Source: Spirogloea muscicola | Taxonomy: Eukaryota > Streptophyta > Zygnematophyceae > Spirogloeales > Spirogloeaceae | Length of the DNA: 64,000 bases | Direction of reading: 5' to 3' | NCBI GenBank assembly: GCA_009602725.1 | Contig: WELB01000225.1 | Span: forward strand, 127,302-191,301 | Shown: piece after piece, positions 1-11,859 of the stretch | Position numbering within the stretch: the stretch's first letter is position 1 | Layout of the letters: every line of letters starts with the position of its first letter | Notes under the pieces: model-generated | What the model was told of the DNA's origin: nothing | Database searches by the model: none | The model's input: only the letters and a program-made list of their open reading frames with translations | Program-made: the position numbers and the translations under genes

Positions 1-2768
1 CGCCGCCGCCGCCGCCGAGCCTCTGCCATTCGTGGTGCTCCACGGTGCTGCCTCCCGCCAGCCCGGTGCCGCAATTCCTGCGCGGCCCGCTGCCGTCCCT
101 GCCGCCGCCGCTGCCGCCTCCGCTGGCCACCGACGGCCGCCGTTGCCAGCCGCGGCGCGCGCAGGCATCGGCGACCAGTGCGGGAACGCGGGCATGCGCC
201 GCTTCGTGGACCTCCTTGCTCGCCGCTCCGGCGCCAACGGCACCTGCATGTGCGCCGCCTGCCTCCGTGCGGCCCCCCTAAACCCTAAACCGTAAACCCT
301 CAAGCAGAAACCCTACTATAACCCCAAAATCTAAATCTTAACACTAAAGCTACACCTCTCACACTTAAGTTAGATCCCGCGCCGGCTGACGCCGCCACCC
401 GGCGGCGACGGCGGCGCGCCCTGCCGCCGCAGCGAGATTGGCAACGGCGCCCACGACTCGTGGGTCATGCGCCTCGACAAGCAGGTCCCGCTCCCTCAGC
501 CCAGGCCAGCCGCAGGCCTGCTCTCACGAGGCTGGCACTGCCGGACGTGCTGAAGCCAGGACGGCAGTGCTGATGTCCTGACTCGTGGCCATGCCGCGGC
601 TGCTCCCCAGACGGCGTCCGTTTGCGAGCAGGTCGGGCTGATCCTCGCCGCGCCGCAGCAGCCCCTTGGGCCTCTGTGCAGCAGGCGAGGGCGCAGAGGC
701 TGGCAAGGCCCGTAATGGGTGCCCTATAATGCTCGCGTGGGCATGGCCGGGACCTGTTTCTCTGTAACGAGTGAGCGAGCGAGCGAGCTCGCGGTGGGCT
801 CTCACAGGCCCCATGACTGGTATCCCCACCTTGGCAGATACGGGCCGACCCTCTGTTGAAGGACGGCTTCAATCTCGTCGGCCTCTCGCAGGTTCGTGGG
901 ATGGGCAGGGCTCTACCTCTTTCGGCATTGCTTCCCCAAGGGGCAGCAGACCTTGAGAGGGGGCTTTGTCTAATAGCATGTGGCCATCTCAACCTCCATG
1001 AGGAGCCAAAAGTACAGACAAGTCGTCTGGATAATGGCAGCGTTGCTCAAGGTACACCGGCAGCTTGAAGCATGCGCAGGAGGTCACTGTCTGCGTAGTC
1101 TGACAAATTACAGGCCAACGCTAATGGTGTCGTCACCCTGCCACTCCTGGCGTTCACGTACTCCTCAGGGCAACCTCATCGGCCGGGCTTACATTGAGCT
1201 TTGCGATGGAGGTCCGCCTGTGAGTGACGCTCCTCATACTCGCTCCAACTTGGGTTGCCTCCAGAATGGACCGTGCACCCTAGCACCTGCCTTGCAAGCT
1301 CTGAACCCCAGCCCTACTCGGAAAGTTGGGCTTCCTGGCGACACTGACCTCCAGTGGCCTCCTCTTTCCAGCTTGGCACAACCATAACAGTTATGTTGGT
1401 GCACATAACTGTGTGCCATGTGCAGGTGCACAACTTCGTTTCTCTTGGGGGCCCACACGCCGGCACCGCGTCCACACCCCTCTGCCTGGTATTGCAGAAG
1501 TGCTCGAGTCTCGATCCCAGCTCGTGTCAGCTGACGCCCATGAAGCTCCACTGCCTTTTGTGAGTGTCGGCCAGGCACTGAACTTGCTACTCCCGCACAC
1601 CCAGCTTGGTCCTCTGTCCTTCTAACCCACTACCTTGTCTTGCCGAGCAGTTCAAAAGAATCTGCAAGTTCATCGACGCTCTGCTTGCCTTTGGCATATA
1701 CTCAGCATACGTACAAGTATGTCACCAGCTTACACTTCTCATGGCCGTGCCTGGCTGGTCAGAGCTACAGCCTTGCTCAGCCGAGGATGGCTGGCGCGCT
1801 GCAGCTTGTGCTGCCATCGTGGTGACAAGGATACTGACACTGAGCCACCTTCACTTCCCTCTCCTTCTTTACAGGACCATGTTGCACCTACAGGATACGT
1901 GAAGATACCCACCGTCAGCTTCTCCGATCGCTTCCTCTTGCCTCCCCTCCCTTCGCATCGTTGCTTTCCCACCGTCGTGACTGGCATTCAGCTGCGCAGC
2001 CCATCTGACACGGCCACCTTTTCTGCACGCCTTTCCACCACACCCGCCAAAATCTCTTCTTTCTTATCTTCATAGCTTTGTCATTCTTTGCAGGATCTTC
2101 CAGCTTACTTAAGAGGTTGCGTCTTTCTACCTGTCATCAACAATGAGCGACCACTGATGAGGAATGAGACCTACAGGGAGCGCTTCTCATCCCTCAATCA
2201 TCTTGTGCTTGTCAAGGTAGTGCATTTCGGCCTGTGCACTCCATATGCTTAACAAGGCCCTCAAGGTTTACGTTTCGATATGGCACTTAAACTTGTGCAC
2301 TTGTAAAGTCGACACTAGAGCACTAGTGAGGGCAGCAGCTAAACGTATTGGTTGCTCTTACTGCTGGTGCAGTTTGAGGACGATTCAGTGATAATTCCTC
2401 CAGAAACTGCATGGTTTGGATATTACGCTCCCAACTCGCTCGACAAAGTCCTAAATTTTGAGCAGGTAAATACAGGCTGGCTGTGAACATGCTTGTAGCT
2501 GCATGCTTGCTGCTCCTCAATGATGGTTGCAGTAGTCTTCCGGGTCAGGCTGAACATTGAAAGGGCATTGCACTTCAATCAGACGGATCTGTACCTGGAG
2601 GATTGGATTGGCCTTAGGAAGCTCCACGAAGCTCGAAGAGTAACCCTTGTGGCGGCCCCTGGTAATCACCTCGCCATCAGCAACAAGTTGATCAAGAAGC
2701 ACATAATCCCCTACCTTAGACTCCGGCAAGGAGACCAACCCTTTACTACAGCCCCGATCTCGCAGTAA
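1..2768 (+). CDS. Palmitoyl-protein thioesterase (PPT1-like), spliced, 5' end outside window
   Basis: Predicted alpha/beta hydrolase that removes S-linked palmitate from proteins, normally in the lysosome or vacuole. Exons read directly, all with GT-AG borders and matching phases: <1-44, 165-249, 433-484, 611-631, 838-891, 1169-1219, 1426-1488, 1651-1716, 1875-1913, 2094-2216, 2373-2465, 2583-2768 (TAA). The spliced protein shows PLPFVVLHG then GIGDQCGNAGM (oxyanion region), CIEIGNGAHDSW, the nucleophile motif GLSQGN split across the 838-891/1169 junction, HNFVSLGGPHAGTAS, DLPAYLRGC, TAWFGYYAPNS and APGNHL, which supplies the probable catalytic His. This order is that of the PPT family. The start codon and any signal peptide lie upstream of base 1. 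Intron 2 holds a telomere-like tract. The gene converges on the golgin gene to its right. The family call is firm; substrate and localisation are inferred. Confidence 0.93.
278..300. repeat. Short interstitial telomere-like tract (CCCTAAA-type) in intron 2 of the PPT gene
   Basis: About three imperfect plant-type CCCTAAA units lie inside intron 250-432, followed by an AT-rich stretch unlike the GC-rich flanks. A similar tract sits in an intron of the TRM13 gene at 15718-15765. Confidence 0.7.
611..631 (+). other. 21-nt microexon of the PPT-like gene
   Basis: Seven codons (TASVCEQ) flanked by CCCAG before and GTCGGG after, phase 0 on both sides. It supplies the segment that plant and animal PPT proteins have between the DSW..L..Q stretch and the D..L..G(F/Y)N stretch, which would otherwise be missing. 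Seen directly; that it is used in the mRNA is inferred from the perfect family fit. Confidence 0.8.
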
Positions 2769-4594
2769 TCTGTCTTGTCATAAATGTGCCTCATCGGGAC
2801 CGCTTTTGATATAGCTGTACATTCATGTTAATACTTGCTTAGCTCACAAACTTGAGAACATTTTGCATACTTTCTGTCTACATAACGACATTAAAGCTAG
2901 TGCCGCTTTACTCAGTTATTGATTATCTATTGGGGGACAACACAAAGTTGATCTGTAGTACATGGAAATTTTTGATATCGTAAGTAATAGTAGTGGAAAC
3001 TCCACTACCAGAAATAATTAAGGATCTGTCTTGTCATGACCACTTTATGAATTTGGCGAACTCATCGAGATTCACTAGGCAGGAAAACATATCTAAAGCT
3101 TCGACATTTGTAAGTGCTGTAGGCATACTAGTAATCGGACTATCAGCAAGGCTCATAGCCATAACATTCCTCGAAGTAAAGCACTTCCTCGAAACATCCT
3201 ACTTCTTGCACACCATTTACATTAAAGGTATCGTGAAATGTCCTCCTAAATCCACAACTTCTCAGCGTGTATTTCACAATAAGATTGAGCAAAAGTAGGA
3301 GCAGAATACACATAATAATGGCCATTACCCGAAAATTGGTATGCCAAGCATAGAGCAGGGTCACCAATTTCCCGCTCTGTTGTATGGGAACCTCACCTAA
3401 TCATTATGCAGCAAAGGCTTTGGCTTATGCAGACATAGTCAACTATATATATAAGGAAGTCAAAAGAAGATCTTATTCACACTCTAAGCTATTACTGCTG
3501 ACATTGCTTCTTTTCACGAGACTTCAAATGTCAACCTCAGTAAATTTCGTTACCAGCCTTGAAGATGTTCTACAAATGCATCTCCCAGGCTACGGTTCCT
3601 CCACAGTAAATGTACCAGGAGAGTGACGTATCAGGAAAGTGACAGGCTCTTGTTTCGTTCGTAACTTCTCCCAAATACTTGCCAAGAGAGGCAATCAGAT
3701 CTCCCTACATAAAATTCTTTGGTTCAGTGATACAACGATAATTCTCACATGTTAATGCACATTGACGTCTCTCTAGTCAAAGTAAAGCCTCTACTAGAAT
3801 GCATTGTTTAGTGCTCAAAATACTGCTGTCGAGTACAACCAGAAACAACACTCTCAGTTGTTTCCTTGTTTCTTTCCTTTGCAAACATACAGATGTAAGG
3901 TCCGTCTTGTCTAAGCTCAGACGCTCAAATAGCCACCTATAAGTTCCAAGAGAAAGTTGCTACAGGCATGTGAGTTGTCCTGCCACTAAGTAAGAACCCC
4001 TCAACAAAGAACATCTCAACAGAGCCTGCATGTAAGAGCAGGAAGCGCTAATACCGTTCAATAGTAGCAGTTAAAGGCTCCTGCAAATCATGCAACAATC
4101 GAGTGGCCAAGCCACAGCTGAAAGAGATGGGCGAGGGAAGAGGAAACTGTTAACAGGCTCTCAAGGGCAGAGAGGAATTTAAAGACAGGTATACCCACCA
4201 GCATCGGCGCGTCAGCGGTCCTGCTTGCTACATGTGACATCACCAGCCTCAGTTCGCTGATATTGGATATGATCTGGCATCTACTAGTACTTGTGTGTGA
4301 TCCATCCACTGTCTGAACAATCCAGATGTTGAAAGTCGGCCGTTGACAAATTATTACCTTGCTTTCCTTGGGAGCTTTGGCAAGACTACTGAATATTTCA
4401 ATCATCTCTACCAGTAACTATTTCTGCACCAGGTCTTTCCAAGGTCTTATCTGTCCCAGCCTTGACGAGAGACAAATTGATGTACACAACAGCGACAACT
4501 GACAACCATCGCTAACGAGTGTCTTATTTGTGCTCACAAAAGCACAAGGCAATGGACCTCAAAAAATGGTCATGATGAGAGGCACGGCCCCTGA
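2769..4594. other. Convergent intergenic region, no gene recognised
   Basis: Lies between the stop codon of the PPT-like gene (+) and that of the GRIP golgin (-). It is visibly more AT-rich than the coding parts. Open frames here are under 110 codons, show no family motif and have no convincing exon chain. It should contain both 3' UTRs and polyadenylation sites; nothing else is supportable. Confidence 0.5.
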
Positions 4595-7500
4595 TTAAGA
4601 TAGAGAAGCGAGTCTTGAGAGAAGAGAGCGTGGAGCTGTGGCAGCAGCATCAACCACTGCTGCGGCGCCACTCAGTGGCACTTCCGGAACAGAGGGCAGA
4701 GCGCGATATGAGTCAAAGCATCGCTTTAGCTGCAGACATGATAGCAGAAGGCCAGTATCAAAAAAGGGAAGGCAGACCTTGCAATTTCTCCTACTCTACC
4801 AGTACCCAGGCTAAACCCCGAGATCCTGAAGCCAACCCCAACTTTACTCACTGGAAATCTGCCTCAGTCGGATGATCTGACAAGGGAAAGACAACATGGC
4901 AACATGACGAAGAGCTTGATAAGACCTGACCTCCTCAGGGGAAAATTGGAGGAGCATGGCCACAACAGGCAGTAGGGCCTCCACCTCTCCCGTCTGGAGG
5001 AGTTTCAGTATTACGTTCTTCAGATACGTCATGTCCACTCCCTCGCGCTTTTGAGCACGGTCCATACTCCTCAGCTCTTCCTTTATCATGGCTTCCTGCT
5101 GGGCTCTCAGCCGATTCTCCCGCTCCAGCTCTGCTATCTCCTCCTGCATCACTCCGTACCAGGAAGGTAAGTGGCTTGAAGCAAGTCAGCGGCATGCTTG
5201 ACACTATGAGCAATGTGAAGGGGAAAGGCAGGCATGAAGACCTGAAGTGCCTGGACGTGGCGCCGACCTTGCGCTACTTCCTCCTCACGTTGTGCCTGCT
5301 GCCTTGCCAAGACCTGCACTTGACACAACACCTTCCTAAGTCTCTTGTCAATCCGCACTAGACTGTGTCACATTGTAAGGTTCTCAGCAAGGCAATGGAC
5401 TGTACATTCTGCAAGCCCAGTTGCAATCTCAATGCAGTGCTTCTCACCAGAATCTGCTGCTCTGCTTCAAAAGCAGCATGCGGCTCCATCTTCTTGGTCT
5501 TTGCTCTATCTGCCATCAACATGCCTTGATAGTCTGACATTTCTATACAATGAGGTCGCGAGTGCCTCCCAGTGGATTTACCTCGCAGTCCTACATTTGC
5601 AAGGGAGACAGTCCAGGTCACAGGAGGAGCTAAACTTGAAGCTATGTAGCAGGAGGTCACCTGATGACATACCTGGCCTTTCGATTCGACCATTATGCAT
5701 CTGCCATTATCAACGAGTACATTAGTCGCTTGGTCTTGGAGAGGCCATGTGTTTTGTCGTCCACTACTGTGCAGTTCATCAAGATAGAAGCTACTGATGT
5801 GCTGGTATCTGCACCTTAGAAGCTGAATGGATTGCAACCTCCTGCTGCAATTTGGCCATCTCGCTCATGAGCTCTGCAATATGGAAATCTTTGCCCTCCA
5901 GCATCTTCACCGCAGTTTCTTGGTACTCCCGATACTCACCCTGAAGACATTACAGATAGCAGGTCACATTCAAATTACATGTGCAAGCCTCCGCTTGAGG
6001 GGTAGTATTGACAGAACCATCAATTTTGCAATTGTCCAGTTCAAGTATCGCCAAGGCAGAATGACAAGCACCTGCAGCTTCTCATACTGAAGGCGCATCT
6101 CAGCGAGTTCGGCTCCCAACTTGACTTCCAATTTGAGCTTCAGCTCATCTTCAAGTGCCTCCAGTTGTGCTGCACTTAGCCACATACCAGCTGAGCATTA
6201 CAGGACTGGAGAGCCTTTGGGGTGAATATGGAAAGCAGCAAAGCTGACACAATGACAAACATATGGAGTGGATGGGGAGGGAGAGAGAGAAGAGTGGCTG
6301 ACCTCTGGCCTCGGCTTGCATTGAGTCCATCAACTCCTGCCACTCCTGCTGCTGTGATCCGAATTGACTGCGGAGAACCTCTTGCCGTGCTGCCATCTCG
6401 GCAATTCGCTGCTCAGCGGCAGTCAATGCCAGCTCTCTGGCACAGCATGGAGGTAGTCGCAATCAGATGGCAAGCGTTCAAGTGCGGGCGAGTGCCTTCT
6501 CCGTACAAAACGGTATGACATGCACTGCTGCAAAACTAATCGGTGGAGGTTGACCTTGAGGCGAGCTGTGTCTCATACTCGACAGCGGCCTTGCGCAACG
6601 TGCTTACAGCTCGATCGCGGTCAGACAACGCTTCCGCGGCCTCACGCTTGGCGTCCTGAAAATGCAAATCAACCGCTCAGCCTCGTCCACCAAGTAGTGT
6701 GAAGGGCATGGAGTCTATGCCTGGCTGCATGGGGACCATGTGTAAGACCTGAAGAGCTTGTTGAGCTGCAACAGCATGGTCGGCATCCCGAGCAGCATCC
6801 AGCTCTGCATTCTTCTTTTGCAGTAGCGCGTGGGCGCGTTTCTTATAGGCAACCAGCTCGGCTGCCACGCGCACGCCCTGCAGTTGCCATCCTTTGATGA
6901 TGAGTACAGGGTACAGATTCATTGCTCATTGCACAGCAACCAACAAAGACCACAATGCTCCTCTTCTATCTTGACCTGGAAAGGCACATCTGACCTCACT
7001 GCGAGCTGCTTCCAGGTCAGCTTGCACGGCTACCAACTTCTGCTGGAGGTTGTTCAAGTGCTTCTCCAAGGTACCTGCTCGAGGGAAGGAGACGAGAGTG
7101 TGAGAGATGATTACCAGGAACAAACCTGTAGAAGAAGGGACTTTCAGGAATGCTCGGCAGGTCAAGCATGCCACAGACCTTGCTTCTTTGTCGCAGCACT
7201 CTGTGTCTCCTGCAGCAGGCCTTCTGTTGCGTCCAGCTGCGTCCGAAGCTCTGATTTCTCAGCCAGCCAGGCCTCCTTGTCGCGCTCCTGCTTGGAAGGA
7301 TGCAAACGCGTGAGAAGCTCTCCCAACACCCTCAAAGGTGGGACTGCACAAGCCATGACTTGTTGCTAGTTCGTCATTACTTGAGGCAGCTTGTAAGCTA
7401 AAGATGGCCACTCACATGATTCCGGCAAAGCTCCCCACGGGCCTCTTCAAATGCTGACTTGTACCGTGCAGCATCTCCGCTGGCCTCTGCCTCCACTTCT

Positions 7501-10500
7501 GCTAGCCTCTGCTCCCTCTCTCCTAGGGCTGCCTGGAGGACATCAGAGCATGCACGCAATCAGGCAGTGAGCAAAGGACGTCAATGTGCCGTAAGCTGGA
7601 TAAGCAGGACGGCAATCGCAAGGAGGCCAACCTGCAGTTCAGCAATCGTCTTGACTGATTTCTCTGCCTCCGTGTTCGCCTCGTCAAGCTCCTCCCTGAC
7701 CTGTTGGATAATACACAATCAAGAGTACGACAGGGAGTTATCTATCACAGGCCCTGCAGGGAAGCAATGAAAGCGACGTCGAGAACCAACATCGTGAACT
7801 TCACCTTCTGTAAGCTCTCAGTCAACCCAGCAACCGCTTGGTCATCCCGTGCTTGTGCCTCTTCTGCTAAGGTCGTCATCTCCAGCAACGTCTGCAAGTT
7901 GGTCACAGACAGGCATCACTGTGCAGCAGCAGTCTATGAAGCGGGTCATTTCCTAAATAACATTCACTTAACAGGTATGAGTTGGCCAGTGTACCTGTTC
8001 CTTTGCGGCAGCAAGCCTTCGAGACTCATTTAATGTAAGGTCCTTGGCCTCCAGGCTGCTTCGTAGCTCCTTCACTTCCTCCTTCCAACTGCACCCACCA
8101 GGACGATCTTGAGCGCCTCTGCGTGTGCAATGACAATTGATGAAGGTTACATCCAGGATAAGACTCAGCCCACCCTCTTTGGGCCTGTCGCAGCTGCTCC
8201 TTTTCGTGCTCGAGCAGTCGCAAGGCCTCAGCTGCACGCGCCTTGGAACGCTCAAGCTCATCCTGCAAGGCAGCCTGCTGTGAAACAACTTCCGTCACTC
8301 GCTTGCAAGCAGCCCCCAGTTGAACCTCCGCCTCCTCCTTCTCCTTAGTCACCTCCTGGATACGCTGCTTGGCACGCTTTTGCAGCCGCCCCAGCTTAGC
8401 CTTGGCCTCGGAAGACTTGACGTTCTCCTCGTGCAGCTTGGCTTGCACTGCCACAAGTGATCGTCCTCAAAGAGGGGCCTGAGTGCGTGCGCTCAGGACC
8501 TCTTGACAGTCAAGTTGCTCAGCAATAGCAGCAGTTGAGGCTTGTGGCAAGAACTCACACTCGTGCAATTCGGCCGCCAGCTTGTCAGCTCTCTGCTCAG
8601 CTGCTGCCCTGACTGCACGTGCTTCCGTCAGCTCTGCTCCAGCATGTGCAGCCATGGCACCCTTGCTGGCCTGTAGTCCTGCACATTCCTTGCGAGCCTG
8701 CTCGACCTCCTCATGGAGCCGTGTGCTTTTGTCCTCCTCCTCTCTAAGCATGCATCGAAGCTTGTCCATCTCCTCCATGTGACCAAAAGCTTCTGCCTCC
8801 CTCTGCAGCACCGCACCATTCTCATGGCCCACCGGCACCATTGCTTCCTTTGGATGGGCAATGACTTTGGGCCCAGCAAAATCCTCCCCTGACTGTGCTT
8901 CCGTTGTACCAGCTTCAATGCTCTCGTCTGCAAGCTTGTTTGTGCTTGCGTGCAAAGCCTGCAACTTGTTCTCCAGTGCCCTCTGCACGAGCCTAGCCTG
9001 CTCGTTCTCCTTTTGTAGACGATCCTCCTCTAGCATGTGCTGCTGAAGCTCCTTCTGAAGGCGCTCCACTTCCACAGTCAAGGCCTCAGCACGAAGTGCT
9101 TGCTCCCTACCTAAACGCAACTCCTCTTCCTGCCTCTGCGCCTGCTCGACTGTCAGATTCCCTATGCTGGAAGTAGTAGCTGCTTCGTCTGCAAGCGCTT
9201 GCAGGCGACGGATCTCTGCTTTCAAGTCCTCAGTATATGCTTCATGAGTATTTTGGGCGGCCTGCAGTGAGCTTCTCAGATCGTCCCTCTCACGCAGTAG
9301 TTCCGAAGATGCAAGCCTTTGCCCGTGCTTGAGCTCCTCTGCACTTGCTAGCTCTTCTCTTAAGTCAGCTGCATCAGCCTGAAGCCTTTCACACTCCTCA
9401 TGGTGCCGCCTGCTCAACTCCTCTATGTCTTTCTCGGACTGCAAACACATTGTTCGAAGCAACAATGGACGACAATCTCAATCTGGGTGATGCACAGCGA
9501 GCTCACTCTTGACTTGGCCTTCTGTTACTAACTATGAGAATCGACTCTCTGACTCTCTGTCTCTTCCAGCTAAATCTGCATAAGTGATAGTACAATTGCT
9601 TGACCGGATCAGGCACAGGTACGATTTTAGTAGGGAGCTTTGCTGCCGCATTATATGCAAGAGGAAAGTCAGCATGAAGTGACCATGGTGGGGCAAGCTC
9701 CTTCTTCGATTTCATCGCCCTTGTGATTGTTTAGGGGCCTTTGTACACACACCTGGGTAACTTCAGAAGCATGTTGCATGGTTGCTTCAGCACGTCTGTT
9801 GGCTGCCTCAAGCTCCTCCAGCAGTCTGGTTTCCCAGCCCAACTGCCAATCAGCCTGCCATGCTCTGCACCCTAATAGTCTGACAGGCCTGCATCGGGCC
9901 TGTCTAACATGGTACTAGTCCTGGAAGGGTGTACACACCTGTGCAACTGCTGCTCCAAGGCCAGCGTCCTGTCCTTGGCCTGGGCCCTCACTTCTTGGAG
10001 CTCATCGAGCGCAACAGCCTCCCGCTGCCGCGCCTGCGACACCTGCTCAACGGCGTCTGCCAGCTGCTGCTGCAAAGCGTCTCGCTCCTGGTCCTGCAGC
10101 GAGATGGCGGCGCAGCCTTTTGGTGGAGAGAGGGGCGATAGCCTGCAGTCTTGCAAGGTCTGTGACAGCTTGCGAGGAAGATGCGTGGTAAGTGCAGGGG
10201 GCTAGCTCGCACAGCGTCGTGTGGCTGCCCTCCCGAGCCTGCTTCTGCACCCTGCGGAGGCGTAGCAGGGCTTGACATTGTTGCTTCCGGCGTGCCTTGG
10301 AGGCGTGCCTCTGCGGCGAGAGAAGCAGCAGAGGCGGTGGCGGTCAGCCTGAGGCCGCCGGGAAGTTTCTCGGCGCTCTCTCAGTCATGCGTAGAAAGCA
10401 ATTGAGGGCCTCGTGGCGCGGGCGCACGGACCAGGCGCAGCGGGAGCGGCGGCGGCGGCGTGGCCGCGCGCGGCAGCGAGCGCCTCGTCCTTGGCGCGGA

Positions 10501-10609
10501 GCTCGGCCTGCTGCTTGCGCATGGCGGCCATGATGCGCTTCTTCATGGCGGCCATCTCGGCGTGCAGGCGGGCGTTCTCCTCGCGCAGGAGCGCGCCGCC
10601 GTCGTCCAT
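4595..10609 (-). CDS. GRIP-domain golgin (long coiled-coil Golgi tether), about 20 exons
   Basis: Predicted trans-Golgi coiled-coil tether recruited by an ARL1-type GTPase through a C-terminal GRIP domain. The start at 10609 gives MDDGGALLREENARLHAEM, already coiled coil. The largest exon is 9438-8559; others lie near 10609-10432, 10093-9939, 9854-9752, 8447-8174, 8090-7996, 7890-7805, 7700-7632, 7535-7417, 7288-7183, 7075-7000, 6885-6750, 6657-6557, 6433-6303, 6190-6073, 5945-5835 and 5300-5250, nearly all Leu/Glu/Lys/Ala heptad sequence. Exon 5143-4931 encodes the GRIP core: YLKNVILKLLQ with the conserved Tyr, then EALLPVVAMLLQFSPEE. Two small exons, 4876-4852 (donor GTGAGT) and 4635-4595 (TAA), complete the tail in phase. 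Exon phases near 10310-9850 were not fully resolved, so the 5' model is provisional. A LINE tail ends about 60 bp upstream of the ATG. Confidence 0.88.
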
Positions 10610-10639
10610 GGCGGCAGGCGGCGCGAGGCGCGCCCAGGC

Positions 10640-10872
10640 CGCCACCGCCACCACCAAGTGACGGGAGGGCAGTGCTCCCGTTGAAACGAAAGCTCGGCCA
10701 GATTGACTGGTGGCTGGGAACAAGAGAAAGGCCAGCCCAATGGAATGGACAAGGTCTGAAGGAGCCGGAGTGCGAAGGACTGGGACGAGAAGCGCGACCA
10801 GGTTGACTGGTGGCTGGGAAAGGCCAGTGCAAAGGAATGGACAAGGTCTGAGGGAGCCTGAGTGCGAACGAC
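10640..10872 (-). repeat. Tandemly duplicated ~100-bp unit at the 3' tail of the LINE
   Basis: Two adjacent imperfect copies begin near 10697 and 10797; each holds TTGACTGGTGGCTGGGAA followed by a GGACAAGGTCTGA stretch. On the minus strand they read as the 3' tail of the LINE whose coding part lies at 15.2-11.9 kb. One copy of the same unit is found on the plus strand at about 26985-27060. Confidence 0.75.
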
Positions 10873-10874
10873 TA

Positions 10875-11340
10875 CTGTCAAACCTTGTTATAGGCACCTC
10901 TCGATATAGGCACATTAGGGCAAAACCTCGATAGTGGCACCATTTTGCGGGAAGCACTTTTTTTCCCAGGCAAATGTGACTCGATATGGGAACGTGCCTG
11001 TATGTACAGGCACAGTTTTTCGGGGCAGATTTCCCACTAGAAGTGCCTATAGGAAAACAAATCAACATATCTCTCATATTCTCTACAGAGGATTAGGGTT
11101 GAGGTTTAGGGTTTAGGGTGTGGGGTTTAGGGTTGAGGTCTAGGGTTAGGGTCTAGTTTTTACACCCTACCCTAACCCTAAACCCAAAAAGCCATTTTCA
11201 ATATAATTTGATATATTGCTGATTGTCACGGTAGAAGCACATTTGGGGGCAATAGTGCCTCTACAACGAACAAGCACACCCTCGATATAGTCACATGTTT
11301 TCGCCAAACCGGCCGACGTGCCTATAACAAGGTTTGACTG
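10875..11340. mobile_element. MITE with TA target-site duplication (Tc1/mariner/pogo-like, non-autonomous)
   Basis: Element of 466 bp with near-perfect terminal inverted repeats of 23 bp: the left end starts CTGTCAAACCTTGTTATA, the right end inverted starts CAGTCAAACCTTGTTATA. It is flanked by TA at 10873-10874 and 11341-11342. Sub-terminal GATATAGGCAC-type motifs recur inward on both sides. It has no coding capacity. It sits inside the 3' region of a LINE, and the paralogous LINE tail at 26930-27060 has the same flanks joined by a single TA (an empty site). Assignment to the TA-targeting superfamily rests on TSD and terminus; no transposase was seen. Confidence 0.88.
11092..11187. repeat. 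Inverted telomere-like array inside the MITE
   Basis: About 64 bp of degenerate TTTAGGG repeats (11092-11155) run head-on into about 23 bp of CCCTAAA repeats (11163-11185), separated by a short T-rich spacer. The orientation, G-strand then C-strand, is that of two chromosome ends joined head to head, but on a scale of tens of bases and inside a transposable element. Confidence 0.85.
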
Positions 11341-11859
11341 TAGGACTAAGACATCGGCCAGGGGACGCTCAGTGACCTCTAGAACCCCTTGAAAGGGCCG
11401 GGAGGCACCAAGGCACACCACACCACTCTCCTCCACCACCGCTGCTCCGTTGTCGTCGGGGCTCTTGATAACGGCTGCTGATATCAAAGAATCGGCTGTA
11501 ATCTGCCACCCAGATGCATACAGGTGTTCATGACGGAGCCAAAGGCTAGGCAGACAGGGCGCCCTCAATACCCCCGTGTCAGCAGTAGGAAGTCAGATGA
11601 GCTGAGGGGAGAAAGAGCAACCCCGCTGCGCAAACCAGAGGCTGCTGCAAGGACGCGACCAGCCCGGCGATGCAAAGCAATCGCCTGAGACCGCTATAGG
11701 CACATAGATAAACGCATTCGGTAGCAGGAGACAAGACCCAAAGGCACCGAGCCACCGGGAAGGAAGGGCTGTACCCTGTTCCCGGCGCCGTTGGTCAGCT
11801 TGAGAGGCCAGCAGCGAAAGTAACGAGGATCACCAACCCCCGCAACACCCATGCATGTC

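Noticed and set aside
32-295. Long open frames across the GCC-rich first 300 bases
   Set aside because: They read through the first introns of the PPT-like gene; only 1-44 and 165-249 match the family, in different frames joined by splicing.
465-992. 175-codon minus-strand frame
   Set aside because: Shadow of GC-rich PPT introns and exons on the other strand; no motif, and the plus strand carries verified exons.
10875-11340. Considered as a true ancient chromosome fusion point because of inverted telomere repeats
   Set aside because: The repeats lie inside a TA-flanked inverted-repeat element whose empty site exists elsewhere, so transposition explains their presence here.
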